DNA of 64,000 nt from Nocardioides sp. SR21 (GCF_022761125.1 NZ_JAKWJR010000011.1:62001-126000); one strand, 5' to 3'. Shown: positions 29,059 through 37,715, counted from the stretch's first letter. Notes: generated by a model from the sequence alone, not told the origin. Program-made: numbers and translations.

Positions 29059-30510
29059 CTACAGCCTGCGTCGTACGGCGTCGGCGAACGCGTCACCGCG
29101 CTCGGCGTAGTTCGCGAACATGTCCATGGAGGCACACCCGGGAGCCAGCAGGACCGTGTCGCCGGGTCGGGCCAGGTCGGCCGCGGCGCCCACGACGCGC
29201 TCCATGACGGATCCACGTTCGTGCGCACCAGTCTCGTCGCCGTCGACGACGATGACCGGCACATCCGGCGCGTGTCGCGAAAGCGCGGCGGCGATCACCT
29301 CGCGGTCCTGGCCGATGAGGACGACGCCCCGCAGGCGACCCCGGACCGCCTGCACGAGGTCGTCGAAGCGGGCGCCCTTGGCCAGACCGCCGGCGACCCA
29401 GACGACCGGGTCGTAGGCCTGCAGCGAGGACTGGGCGGCGTGCGGGTTGGTGGCCTTGGAGTCGTCGACCCAGGTGACACCGTCGCGCTCCCCCACGACC
29501 GCGATCCGGTGGCCGTCGGGGCGGAACGCCCGCAGGCCATCGCGCACGGCGGCCTGGGAGACGCCGTGCGCTCGCGCCAGGGCCGCCGCAGCCAGGGCGT
29601 TCGCGACGAAGTGCGGCGCGGGCGAGGCGAGGTCCTCCAGCGTGCACAGCTCGGCGGCGCTGGAGTCGCGCTGCTCGACGAACGCCCGGTCGGCCAGGAT
29701 CTCCTCGACCATGCCGACCATGCCGACCGACGGCATGCCGAGCGTGAAGCCGATCGCGCGGGCGCCCTCCTGGACGTCGGCCTCGCGCACCAACCGCTCG
29801 GTCTCGGGGTCGGCGACGTTGTAGACGCAGGCGCGCTCGACGCGCTCGTAGATGCGGCCCTTGTCGGCGGCGTACTCCTCCATCGAGTCGTACCAGTCGA
29901 GGTGGTCCTCGGCGACGTTGAGCACCGCGGCCGACTCCGCGCTCATGGAGTACGTGTAGTGCAGCTGGAAGCTCGACAGCTCCACCGCGAACACGTCGTA
30001 CGGCTCCGGGTCCATCACGGCCTCGACGATCGGCAGCCCCACGTTGCCGACCGCGACGCTGCGCAGGCCGGCGGCGCGCAGGATCGAGTCGAGCATCTGC
30101 ACGGTGGTCGTCTTGCCGTTCGTGCCGGTGACGCAGAGCCACGGGGTGTGGTGGTGCGGGTCGCGCAGCCGCCAGGCCAGCTCGACCTCGCCCCACACGG
30201 GTACGCCGCGCTCGCGCGCCTGGGCGAGCAGCGGCGAGCTCGGCTTCCAGCCCGGCGAGGTGACCACGAGGTCGACGTCGTCGGGCAGCGTCGCGGTCGA
30301 GCCGGGGCCGAGGCGTACGTCGGCGCCGAGGACGCGCAGCAGCTCCGCCTTCTCGGCGCGGTCGCCGGCGTCGGACTCGTCGAGCGCGATGACGTCGGCG
30401 CCGAGGTGGGTGAGGTTGTCGGCGGCGGCGAAGCCGGACACGCCGAAGCCCGCGACGACGGCCCGGACCCCGGCCCAGGAGTCGTGCCGTCCGAGGTTGT
30501 TCGGATCCAC
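29059..30510 (-). CDS. murD: UDP-N-acetylmuramoylalanine-D-glutamate ligase
   Basis: 483 residues, adding D-Glu to UDP-MurNAc-L-Ala. The N-terminal VVAGFGVSGFAAADNL, P-loop VTGTNGKTTTV, ELSSFQLHYT and C-terminal VDDSKATNPHA motifs are intact. I chose the GTG at 30510, which shares one nucleotide with the mraY stop (TAGTG), the same arrangement as seen at 45256. An ATG at 30528 inside mraY would add six residues. Confidence 0.95.
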   Translation of the reverse strand: MDPNNLGRHDSWAGVRAVVAGFGVSGFAAADNLTHLGADVIALDESDAGDRAEKAELLRVLGADVRLGPGSTATLPDDVDLVVTSPGWKPSSPLLAQARERGVPVWGEVELAWRLRDPHHHTPWLCVTGTNGKTTTVQMLDSILRAAGLRSVAVGNVGLPIVEAVMDPEPYDVFAVELSSFQLHYTYSMSAESAAVLNVAEDHLDWYDSMEEYAADKGRIYERVERACVYNVADPETERLVREADVQEGARAIGFTLGMPSVGMVGMVEEILADRAFVEQRDSSAAELCTLEDLASPAPHFVANALAAAALARAHGVSQAAVRDGLRAFRPDGHRIAVVGERDGVTWVDDSKATNPHAAQSSLQAYDPVVWVAGGLAKGARFDDLVQAVRGRLRGVVLIGQDREVIAAALSRHAPDVPVIVVDGDETGAHERGSVMERVVGAAADLARPGDTVLLAPGCASMDMFANYAERGDAFADAVRRRL

Positions 30511-31580
30511 TAGAGCCGTGCCACCCATTCCGCGTAGAAGATGCCGAGGCCGGCGGCCACGCACAGTCCGGTGATGATCCAGAAGCGGATCACGATCGTG
30601 ACCTGCTCCCAGCCGAGCATCTCGAAGTGGTGGTGCAGCGGCGCCATCCGGAAGATCCGCTTGCCGCCGGTGAGCTTGAAGTAGCCGACCTGCATCATCA
30701 CCGAGAGCGTCTCCACCAGGAACAGCCCGCCGAGGATGATCAGCAGCAGCTCGGTGCGGGTGAGGATCGCGAGACCGGCGAGGGCGGCGCCCAGCGAGAG
30801 CGAGCCCGTGTCGCCCATGAAGATCGCGGCCGGCGAGGCGTTCCACCACAGGAACCCGAAGCAGGCGCCGGTGATCGCGGCCGCGATCACCGCCAGGTCG
30901 AGCGGATCTCGGACGTTGTAGCAGAGGTCGTTGACCTCGGCGCCGCACGACTGGTTGTTCTGCCAGATGTTCACGAGCATGTAGGCGCCGAACACCATCA
31001 CGCAGGCGCCCGTCGCGAGCCCGTCGAGGCCGTCGGTGAGGTTCACGCCGTTGCTGGTCGCGACGATGATGAACCAGATCAGCAGCACGGCCAGCAGCAT
31101 CGGCAGCGCGAGCCAGTCGATCTCGCGCAGGAACGAGATCTTCTCCGAGGCCGGCGTGTCGCCGTCCGCGTCCTTGGCCCAGTCCGAGAGCGCGAGCACG
31201 CCGAAGATCAGCGCGATCACGGTCTGGCCGATCATCTTGGCCTTGCTGCGCAGTCCGAGGCTGCGCTGCTTCACGATCTTGATGTAGTCGTCGAGGAAGC
31301 CCACGGCACCCATGCCGACGAAGAGGAACAGCAGCAGCAGCGCGGACTTCGACGGCTCGGTCTGCGTGATGAGGTTCGCGCCGAAGTAGCCGATCAGCGT
31401 GGCCAGGATGATGACCACACCGCCCATCGTGGGGGTGCCGCGCTTGGTGTGGTGGCTCGTCGGTCCGTCGTCGCGGATCTCCTGGCCGTAGCCCAGCCGC
31501 GTGAACTGGGTGATCGCGATGCGGGTTCCGAGCAGGGAGACCAGCAGGGCCAGGCCACCTCCGAACAGGATGGCTCTCAT
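30510..31580 (-). CDS. mraY: MraY, phospho-MurNAc-pentapeptide translocase
   Basis: 356 residues with about ten membrane helices. It transfers phospho-MurNAc-pentapeptide to undecaprenyl phosphate, making lipid I. The GTPTMGGVVI, GFLDDYIKI, NLTDGLDGLATG and MAPLHHHFE motifs are all present, including the catalytic Asp residues. The start overlaps the 36-codon micro-ORF by 4 nt. Confidence 0.97.
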   Translation of the reverse strand: MRAILFGGGLALLVSLLGTRIAITQFTRLGYGQEIRDDGPTSHHTKRGTPTMGGVVIILATLIGYFGANLITQTEPSKSALLLLFLFVGMGAVGFLDDYIKIVKQRSLGLRSKAKMIGQTVIALIFGVLALSDWAKDADGDTPASEKISFLREIDWLALPMLLAVLLIWFIIVATSNGVNLTDGLDGLATGACVMVFGAYMLVNIWQNNQSCGAEVNDLCYNVRDPLDLAVIAAAITGACFGFLWWNASPAAIFMGDTGSLSLGAALAGLAILTRTELLLIILGGLFLVETLSVMMQVGYFKLTGGKRIFRMAPLHHHFEMLGWEQVTIVIRFWIITGLCVAAGLGIFYAEWVARL

Positions 31581-31687
31581 GGCGTGCTTCCGTCTCCCTC
31601 CGCTGGCGTCAACATCGACGCAGCATTCTCGCGCACCCGGGCCGCAGCCCCTAAGCACCTCGCCGTGAGCATCGCCTCACCGATCAC
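31577..31687 (-). other. 36-codon micro-ORF at the position of the missing murF
   Basis: An open frame of 36 codons whose GTG overlaps the murE stop (GTGA) and whose TGA overlaps the mraY start (ATGA), exactly the coupling expected of a full operon gene. murF, normally ~450 codons at this place, is absent. The peptide resembles no family I know and contains a TTA codon, rare in such genomes, which argues against strong selection as protein. It may be a scar of murF loss, a coupling leader, or chance. Confidence 0.35.
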
Positions 31688-33186
31688 GGGTTTGCCCTCT
31701 CGGCGAGGGCGGCGAGCACGACGTCGCGGTCGTTGAAGGGGTGGACGACACCGTCGATCTCCTGCCCGGTCTCGTGCCCCTTGCCGGCCACCAGGACGAT
31801 CCCCTCGGGGACCGCGCGGCGGATCGCCTCTCGGATCGCCTCTCCCCGATCGCCGATCTCGAGCACCTCGTCGCCGGTCGCGACGCCCGCGAGCATCGCA
31901 GCGCGGATCGCCGCCGGGTCCTCGGTGCGCGGGTTGTCGTCGGTGACGATCAGCAGGTCGCCGAGCCGCGCTGCGATCTCGGCCATGATCGGGCGCTTGC
32001 CCGGGTCCCGGTCCCCGCCGGCGCCGAGCACGACGATCAGCGGGCCGCCGGTGAGCCGTCGCAGCGCGACCATCGCGGCCTCGACGGCGTCCGGCTTGTG
32101 GGCGTAGTCGATGACGACCGTGAAGTCCTGGCCCGCGTCCACGCGCTCCATCCGCCCCGGCACTCCCCCGGCGGCCGCGATGCCCTCGGCGACCCCCTCG
32201 CCCAGGCCGGCCTCGACGCACGCGGCGATCGCGGCCAGCGTGTTGTAGACGTTGAACGCGCCCGGGAGCGGGCAGCCGGCCCGGATGGCCTGACCGGCCG
32301 GTCCCCGCGCGACGAACGACGAGCCGTCCCGGTCCAGGCGGACGTCCGCGGCACTCCAGTCCGCGTCGCGGCTCTCCACGCCGAACGTCAGCACCGGGAT
32401 CGTGGCCTCGGCGGCCAGCCGCCGGCCGTGCTCGTCGTCGATGTTCACCAGGGCGAGGCGAGCGCGCTCCGGGGTGAACAGGGAGGCCTTCGCCTGGTAG
32501 TACTCCTCGACGTCGGCGTGGAAGTCCAGGTGGTCGCGGCCGAGGTTCAAGAAGACCGCGACGTCGAACACGACCCCGTCGACCCGACCCATCACCAGCG
32601 CGTGGCTGGAGACCTCCATCGCGCACGCCTCGACGTCGCGCTCACGCATCATCGCGAACAACCCGTGCAGGTCCGGCGCCTCCGGCGTGGTCAGCGTGGT
32701 CTTCACGTCCTCGCCACCCACGCGGGTGCCGACCGTGCCGATGACGGCCGCGCGCACCCCCGCCCGCTCCAGCCCGGCCTCGGCCAGCCGGGTGGTCGTC
32801 GTCTTCCCCTGCGTGCCGGTCACGCCGATCATCCGCATCGAGGTCGCCGGGTCGCCGTACACGCGAGCCGCGAGGCGGCCGAGCACCGATCGGGGGTGTT
32901 CCACCACCAGCAGGGGTACGCCGGCCGGAGCCCGCCCGGCGCCCGCCGGGTCGGTGAGGATCGCGACCGCGCCCGCCTCGACGGCCGTGGCGGCGAAGTC
33001 GATGCCGTGCGCGCGGGCGCCCGGGAGCGCGGCGTACAGGTCACCCGGACGGATCCGCTGCGAGGACAGCGAGATGCCGGTCACCTCGACGGCGGGGCCG
33101 TCGGCCAGGTCGACGCCGAGCCAGGCCGCGAGAGCCGCGAGCGCGGTCCGCGGTGGGTCCTTCGGTCGGGTCGAGTCGCTCACCAC
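31684..33186 (-). CDS. murE: UDP-MurNAc-tripeptide synthetase (diaminopimelate-adding)
   Basis: 500 residues. The P-loop GVTGTQGKTTTTRL, the TTPEAPDLHGLF segment and ACAMEVSSHALVMGRV are typical MurE. The specificity motif DNPRTEDP predicts a diaminopimelate substrate rather than lysine. Two adjacent GTG codons (33186, 33183) are possible starts. It lies 23 nt after the ftsI stop. Confidence 0.96.
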   Translation of the reverse strand: MVSDSTRPKDPPRTALAALAAWLGVDLADGPAVEVTGISLSSQRIRPGDLYAALPGARAHGIDFAATAVEAGAVAILTDPAGAGRAPAGVPLLVVEHPRSVLGRLAARVYGDPATSMRMIGVTGTQGKTTTTRLAEAGLERAGVRAAVIGTVGTRVGGEDVKTTLTTPEAPDLHGLFAMMRERDVEACAMEVSSHALVMGRVDGVVFDVAVFLNLGRDHLDFHADVEEYYQAKASLFTPERARLALVNIDDEHGRRLAAEATIPVLTFGVESRDADWSAADVRLDRDGSSFVARGPAGQAIRAGCPLPGAFNVYNTLAAIAACVEAGLGEGVAEGIAAAGGVPGRMERVDAGQDFTVVIDYAHKPDAVEAAMVALRRLTGGPLIVVLGAGGDRDPGKRPIMAEIAARLGDLLIVTDDNPRTEDPAAIRAAMLAGVATGDEVLEIGDRGEAIREAIRRAVPEGIVLVAGKGHETGQEIDGVVHPFNDRDVVLAALAERANP

Positions 33187-33209
33187 GCGAACCTACCGCC
33201 GGTGGCGCG

Positions 33210-34967
33210 TCACCACTCGACCGGGAGCCGCGACGGGCGGGTGCCGGTCGGCGGGACCGCGTAGCGCTTGAGCGTGTAGCTCATGATCTTCGAGAACGCC
33301 GGGCCGGCGACCGAGCCACCACCGCCGGTGTCCGGGTTCTTCACCACGACGTACACCGTGAACCGCGGGTCGTCGGCGGGCGCGAACCCCGCGAACGAGA
33401 CGTCGAAGGTGCCGTCGTAGCAGGCGCAGTCCGCGCCGACCGCCTGCGCCGTGCCGGTCTTGCCGGCGACCCGGTAGCCCGGCACCGCAGCGCCCGGCGC
33501 GACGCCGACCTTCTCGTCGACGACCCGCTCCATCATCAGCGCGGTCTGCCGCGCCGCGTCCTCGCTGATCACGCGCCGCTCGGTCGTGGTGTCGGTGCCG
33601 ACCACGTCGCCCTCGTCGGTCGTGACCGAGCCCATGATCAGGCTCGGCGAGACCCGCACGCCGCCGTTCGCGATCGTGTTGATCGCCGCCGCCATCTGCA
33701 CGCCGTTGACCGACAGCGACTGGCCGAACGCGATGCGGTCCTGCTGCTGGTGCGTCCACACGCCGGCCGCGGGCAGCAGGCCCTCGGTCTCGCCGCGGAC
33801 GCCGATGGCGGTGCGCTGGCCGAGGCCGAAGCGGGTGAGGTACTCGTGCAGCTGGCCGGACTTGAAGTGGTCGGCCGCGAGCACGGTGCCGATGTTGGAG
33901 GACTTCGCCAGGACCCCGGCCAGCGTGAGGCGGATCGTGCCGTGGTCGAACCAGTCGCCGATCGGGCTGTCCTCGCGCTGCAGCGACGGGGGCACGACGA
34001 TCTGGGTGCGCGGCGTCACCAGGCCGAGGTCGATCAGCGAGCTGAGCGTGAGCACCTTCTCGACCGAGCCAGGCTCGTAGACGTCCTGCATGGCCCGAGA
34101 GCCGAGGTCGGCCTTGGGCGACTCCGTCGGGTGGTTCGCGTCGAACGTGGGGTGGTCGGCCAGGGCGAGGAGCTCGCCGGTCTGCGAGTCCATCACGACG
34201 GCCAACCCGGAGTCGGCGCCCCACTGCTGAACGGTCTGGCGCAGCACCCGCTGGGTGTACCACTGGAGGTCGAGGTCGATCGTGGTCTGCAGGTCCTGCC
34301 CGTCCACTGGATCCGTCACGGTGTTCTCACCGAGCGGGATCTTCTTGCCGGCGCCGACCTCGTAGCGCGCCGAGCCGTCGGTCCCGGACAGCTGGTCGTC
34401 GAACGTGCGCTCCAGGCCCGCGAGCGGCTCGTCGGTGCCGAGGAAGCCCACGAGGTTGGCCGCGACGTCGCCGACCGGGTAGTCCCGCAGCGGGTCGTGC
34501 TGTGTGTAGAGGCCCTTGAACTTGAGCTTCTCGGCGGCCGCGATCACCGCGTTCGCCTGGGTGGCCGGGACCCGGCGGGCGATGTACTCGTACCGGCTGC
34601 CCTCCTCCCGGAGGCGGTTCAGCGTGGCCGCGTAGTCGACGTCGAGCTCGCGGTAGAGGAAGCGCGCGATCTCCGGGGCCTTCTCCGCCGTCATCAGCGG
34701 GTCCGCGACGATCATCAGCCCGTCGACGGAGTCGGCGAGCGCCTTGCCGTTGCGGTCCAGGATGTCGCCGCGCTCGGCCGGCAGGTCGACCTCGACCAGG
34801 CCCTCCGCGGCCGCCATCGCGGCGTACGAGTTGGGGTCGACGCCCTGCAGCTGCACCAGTCGCGCGCCGAACACCGAGAGCACCATCGCGATCACCACGA
34901 ACCCCATGCGCAGGCGCACCTGCGGGGTCCCTCGGCGGGAGCCGCGGGGAGGGCGGGTCTGGCGCAA
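33210..34967 (-). CDS. ftsI: FtsI, septal class B penicillin-binding protein
   Basis: 585 residues: one membrane helix (about 20-41), a PBP dimer domain starting at AERGDILDRNGKALA, and a transpeptidase domain with the catalytic Ser301-x-x-Lys304, SSN at 356-358 and a later AGKTGTA box. It cross-links septal peptidoglycan with FtsW. I chose TTG at 34967 because it follows a GGAGAG site 7 nt upstream and lies 14 nt after the ftsL stop. A short segment GADCACYDG after the KTG box has two Cys close together. Confidence 0.95.
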   Translation of the reverse strand: MRQTRPPRGSRRGTPQVRLRMGFVVIAMVLSVFGARLVQLQGVDPNSYAAMAAAEGLVEVDLPAERGDILDRNGKALADSVDGLMIVADPLMTAEKAPEIARFLYRELDVDYAATLNRLREEGSRYEYIARRVPATQANAVIAAAEKLKFKGLYTQHDPLRDYPVGDVAANLVGFLGTDEPLAGLERTFDDQLSGTDGSARYEVGAGKKIPLGENTVTDPVDGQDLQTTIDLDLQWYTQRVLRQTVQQWGADSGLAVVMDSQTGELLALADHPTFDANHPTESPKADLGSRAMQDVYEPGSVEKVLTLSSLIDLGLVTPRTQIVVPPSLQREDSPIGDWFDHGTIRLTLAGVLAKSSNIGTVLAADHFKSGQLHEYLTRFGLGQRTAIGVRGETEGLLPAAGVWTHQQQDRIAFGQSLSVNGVQMAAAINTIANGGVRVSPSLIMGSVTTDEGDVVGTDTTTERRVISEDAARQTALMMERVVDEKVGVAPGAAVPGYRVAGKTGTAQAVGADCACYDGTFDVSFAGFAPADDPRFTVYVVVKNPDTGGGGSVAGPAFSKIMSYTLKRYAVPPTGTRPSRLPVEW

Positions 34968-34981
34968 CGGGCTCTCCGGTT

Positions 34982-35578
34982 CTAGCGCTGGGAGTTCTGG
35001 GACTGGTGTTGCTGTTGGTTCTTCTTACCGTCTCGGGCGCGGTTCCCGGTGGCTCCGTCGGCCGTGTCGTCCGAAACGCCGGACTCGACGACGGGATCGG
35101 CCGTCACCTCGACCACGTTCGGCGGCGGGTTCAGGTCCGCCGGCAGCTTGGGCTCGGCGGGCCAGATCGGGAACGCGCTCGCGACAGCGGCGCACGGCTG
35201 GCCGACGACCTCGTTGCTGCCGAGCTTGATGAACGCCGGGGCGCAGGCCTGCACCATGCCGAGCCTCTGCGCCGCACCGGCGATCCGCTGCGGGTCGCGC
35301 AGCTCGTCGAGCTCCATCTCGAGCATCTGCTCACGCGCCGCGAGCGTCGTCGACTGGCCCTCCAGCGCGGTCGCCGCGAACGACGCCTGCTGCATGGAGG
35401 TGTTGAAGAGCAGCAGCCCGACGACGCCGCCGACGAGCACCAGCGACACCAGCGCGACGAACGGCATTCGGGCGGCGCGGGTACGCCGGCGCGGGACGAC
35501 GGTCAGTCGGGCCCGCTCGACCGCCACCTCGGCGATCCTCGGGACCCTGTTCCACCTCTGCGGAGCCGGACTACTCAC
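34982..35578 (-). CDS. ftsL: FtsL-like septal protein
   Basis: 198 residues: a basic N-terminus, one membrane helix (about 39-60, FVALVSLVLVGGVVGLLLF), then a short coiled coil (QQASFAATALEGQSTTLAAREQMLEMELDEL region) and a disordered Pro/Gln-rich tail. Position between rsmH and ftsI and the topology identify it as FtsL, a divisome activator; sequence conservation in this family is low. The GTG start overlaps the rsmH stop by 4 nt. Confidence 0.85.
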   Translation of the reverse strand: MSSPAPQRWNRVPRIAEVAVERARLTVVPRRRTRAARMPFVALVSLVLVGGVVGLLLFNTSMQQASFAATALEGQSTTLAAREQMLEMELDELRDPQRIAGAAQRLGMVQACAPAFIKLGSNEVVGQPCAAVASAFPIWPAEPKLPADLNPPPNVVEVTADPVVESGVSDDTADGATGNRARDGKKNQQQHQSQNSQR

Positions 35579-36531
35579 GCTGCTGCCTCCCTCACGCGTT
35601 CCACCGCACGCAGCCGGACCGAGGCCGCGCGCGGGTTCTCCGAGATCTCGTCGGGACTTGCCTTCTCCGCGCCGCGGGTCACGAGGCGGAGCGCCGGCTC
35701 GTGCCCCTCCGGCACGAACGGCATGTCATCGGGCACGTCGAGGCGGGTCGCGGCGACGAACGCCTGCTTGACCAGCCGGTCCTCGAGCGAGTGGTACGAC
35801 TCGACCACCACGCGGCCGCCGACGCCGATCGCGTCGATCGCGGCCGGGATCGCCCGGCGCAGCACGGCGAGCTCGTCGTTGACCTCCATCCGCAGCGCCT
35901 GGAACGTGCGCTTCGCCGGGTGGCCGCCGGTACGCCGCGCCGGCGCCGGGATCTCGGCGTACAGCAGCTCGACCAGCCGGCCGGACCGGGTGAACGGCTC
36001 GCTCTCGCGCTCGCGGACGATCGCGGTGGCGATCTTGCGGGCGAACTTCTCCTCGCCGAAGTCGCGCAGCACCCGGGTCAGCTCGCGGGCGTCGTAGGTG
36101 TTGAGCACGTCGGCTGCGGTCTGCCCGGTGCTGCCGTCCATCCGCATGTCGAGCGGGGCGTCCTCGGCGTAGGCGAAGCCGCGCTCGCGGACGTCGAGCT
36201 GCATCGAGGAGACGCCGAGGTCGAACAGCACCGCGCCGACCGACGCCAGGCCGAGGGACTCCAGCACCTCCGGGAGCTCGTCGTACACCGCGTGCACGCC
36301 GGTGAAGCGGTCGCCGTACGGCGCCAGCCGCTTCCGCGCCATCGCCAGCGCCTGCGGGTCGCGGTCGATGCCGACCACGCGCGCGGTGCCGACCCGCTCG
36401 AGGACGGCCTCGCTGTGGCCGCCGAGGCCGAGCGTGCAGTCGACGAGCACGGCTCCGTCGGGCTCGAGCGCAGGCGTCAGGAGGGCGACGACCCGGTCCA
36501 GGAGGACCGGGACGTGGGAGGGGCCGGGCAT
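35575..36531 (-). CDS. rsmH: 16S rRNA m4C1402 methyltransferase
   Basis: 318 residues (also called MraW). The SAM-binding motif VDCTLGLGGHSEAVL, FDLGVSSMQLDVRERGFAYAEDAP split over the active site, and HPAKRTFQALRMEVNDEL are hallmarks. It methylates N4 of C1402 in 16S rRNA. The start lies 1 nt after the stop of the small membrane gene. Confidence 0.97.
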   Translation of the reverse strand: MPGPSHVPVLLDRVVALLTPALEPDGAVLVDCTLGLGGHSEAVLERVGTARVVGIDRDPQALAMARKRLAPYGDRFTGVHAVYDELPEVLESLGLASVGAVLFDLGVSSMQLDVRERGFAYAEDAPLDMRMDGSTGQTAADVLNTYDARELTRVLRDFGEEKFARKIATAIVRERESEPFTRSGRLVELLYAEIPAPARRTGGHPAKRTFQALRMEVNDELAVLRRAIPAAIDAIGVGGRVVVESYHSLEDRLVKQAFVAATRLDVPDDMPFVPEGHEPALRLVTRGAEKASPDEISENPRAASVRLRAVERVREAAA

Positions 36532-36532
36532 G

Positions 36533-36712
36533 TCAGGCCTGCCGCGCCAGCACTGCGAGGAGCAGGAAGCAGGTGGCGACCCCGAGCGAGGTCGCGGCGG
36601 AGAACACCATCAGCGTCGCCGCGTCGCGGGCCTGGTGGCGCACGCGGGGGGCGGCCCCCTCAGGGGACGCGGCCTCCACCTGGGTAGGCGGCGCTGCCGG
36701 AATGCTGCTCAT
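36533..36712 (-). CDS. small single-helix membrane protein between mraZ and rsmH
   Basis: 59 residues: a polar N-terminus of about 35 residues and one hydrophobic helix (TLMVFSAATSLGVATCFLLLAVLA) at the C-terminus. The ATG at 36712 has a GAGGG about 12 nt upstream; the stop lies 1 nt from rsmH, so it is the first open frame after the structured leader. I do not recognise a family. It could be a small divisome or regulatory membrane protein, or only a leader frame. Confidence 0.6.
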   Translation of the reverse strand: MSSIPAAPPTQVEAASPEGAAPRVRHQARDAATLMVFSAATSLGVATCFLLLAVLARQA

Positions 36713-36744
36713 GGTCTCGACCCTCGATGTCGTGCTACTGCCGA

Positions 36745-36850
36745 AAGGGGGAAGCAGAGCCGCCCGACCAGGTCCCCGCCCGCTCCCTGGGGGAAGTGCC
36801 ATCTGGAACCGGGGAAGGTGCCCCAGATGGGCTACGGGAGCGGGCAAGAG
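36745..36850 (-). ncRNA. structured leader resembling the mraW RNA motif
   Basis: On the minus strand two nested stems are perfect: a 10-bp outer stem (36836-36845 with 36778-36787) and an 8-bp inner stem (36823-36830 with 36799-36806). The 16-nt loop of the inner stem contains CTTCCCC, and CTTCCCC recurs at 36790-36796 and 36748-36754. As I recall, the actinobacterial mraW RNA motif is a hairpin in the 5' leader of mraW (rsmH) with a conserved CUUCCCC loop, which fits in sequence and place. The ligand or mechanism is unknown. Confidence 0.55.
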
Positions 36851-36876
36851 CCTCGTCCTGCGGATCTGTGCAGTTG

Positions 36877-37305
36877 TCAGTTCGGTGCTGCTGGTTGCTC
36901 GTCGAGCTCGGCGAACTTCGCCTGGGCGCCGGCCGAGTACTCCTGCCAACGCGCCGGGTCCCAGATCTCGATCCGGTCCATGACGCCGATCACGACCACG
37001 TCGCGCTCCAGCGCGGCGTACTCACGCAGCGGGGCCGGGATGCCGATCCGGCCCTGCTTGTCGAGCGAGCCCTCGTCGGCGCCGGCGAAGAGCACGCGGG
37101 CGTAGTCACGCGCCCCCCGCACCGTCATCGGCGTGGACTGGGCGCGCCGGGCCTCCTCCATGAAGACGTCCGTGGGCCACACGACCAGGCAGTTCTCCTG
37201 ACCTTGCGTCACCACGAGCCCCTCTGAGAGTCGGTCCCTGAACTTCGCCGGGAGGAACAGGCGGCCCTTCTCATCGAGCTTGGGGGTGTAGGTGCCCATG
37301 AACAT
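36877..37305 (-). CDS. mraZ: MraZ, transcriptional regulator of the dcw cluster
   Basis: 142 residues with two SpoVT/AbrB-like swapped-hairpin halves (MGTYTPKLDEKGRLFLPAKFRD and ADEGSLDKQGRIGIPAPLREYA). MraZ binds tandem repeats upstream of its own gene and controls the dcw operon. The ATG at 37305 gives the conserved MFMGTYTP start and follows a GGAGGTG site; a longer frame to 37332 is not needed. Confidence 0.96.
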   Translation of the reverse strand: MFMGTYTPKLDEKGRLFLPAKFRDRLSEGLVVTQGQENCLVVWPTDVFMEEARRAQSTPMTVRGARDYARVLFAGADEGSLDKQGRIGIPAPLREYAALERDVVVIGVMDRIEIWDPARWQEYSAGAQAKFAELDEQPAAPN

Positions 37306-37365
37306 CGGGACACCTCCGCTCACCCTGCCCACTGAATCGGACCCGACTTGCAGGACCCTCTTCCT

Positions 37366-37410
37366 CCACTGCGCTCCACTTTACGCCACTTTGCACCACC
37401 GTCAACCACT
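37366..37410 (-). promoter_or_regulatory. mraZ promoter with five phased MraZ boxes
   Basis: On the plus strand ccact/ccacc occurs at 37366, 37376, 37386, 37396 and 37406, an exact 10-bp period, that is AGTGG or GGTGG boxes on the minus strand. They overlap a promoter: TTGACG (37405-37400) and TAAAGT (37383-37378), 16 nt apart. Phased GTGG boxes upstream of mraZ are the known target type in actinobacteria such as Corynebacterium, so this is very probably the autoregulatory operator. Confidence 0.8.
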
Positions 37411-37715
37411 TCACGCGTGTTGCGGCGACCGATTACGCGCTCTTTCGCCGTACGCCGGCGCGTGGGCGCGCCGGAACGCCACGCGTTTGCGCAGGTCAGC
37501 GCGTCGGGGCGCGCCGGTGGAGGGCCGGTGGAGGGCCGGTGGGGCGCGTGGTGGGGCGTGGTGGAGGAGCAGGTGGAGGAGATGGTGGGGCCGGGGTCGC
37601 AACCAAACCGTGACCCGGGGAGTCCGATCCGGGGTCGGCTCTGGGACGTAGGTTTCTCCGACGACTACGGTTGGACGCGAGCGTGGCGTGGGTCACGCAG
37701 GGGAAGGGACTGACG
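37411..37715. other. G-rich intergenic region between mraZ and the MoxR gene
   Basis: About 300 nt without a gene. 37513-37545 holds almost three copies of an 11-bp unit (gccggtggagg), followed to about 37600 by more ggtgg and gtgggg runs on the plus strand, so the plus strand is G-rich and G-quadruplex-prone. It must contain the promoter of the MoxR operon; I see no clear -35/-10 pair. Open frames here lack codon-like structure. Confidence 0.6.

Noticed and set aside
31577..32626. Long frame overlapping murE on the same strand, ending at mraY
   Set aside because: Its upstream part is a shadow of murE in another frame; only the last 36 codons fall outside murE.
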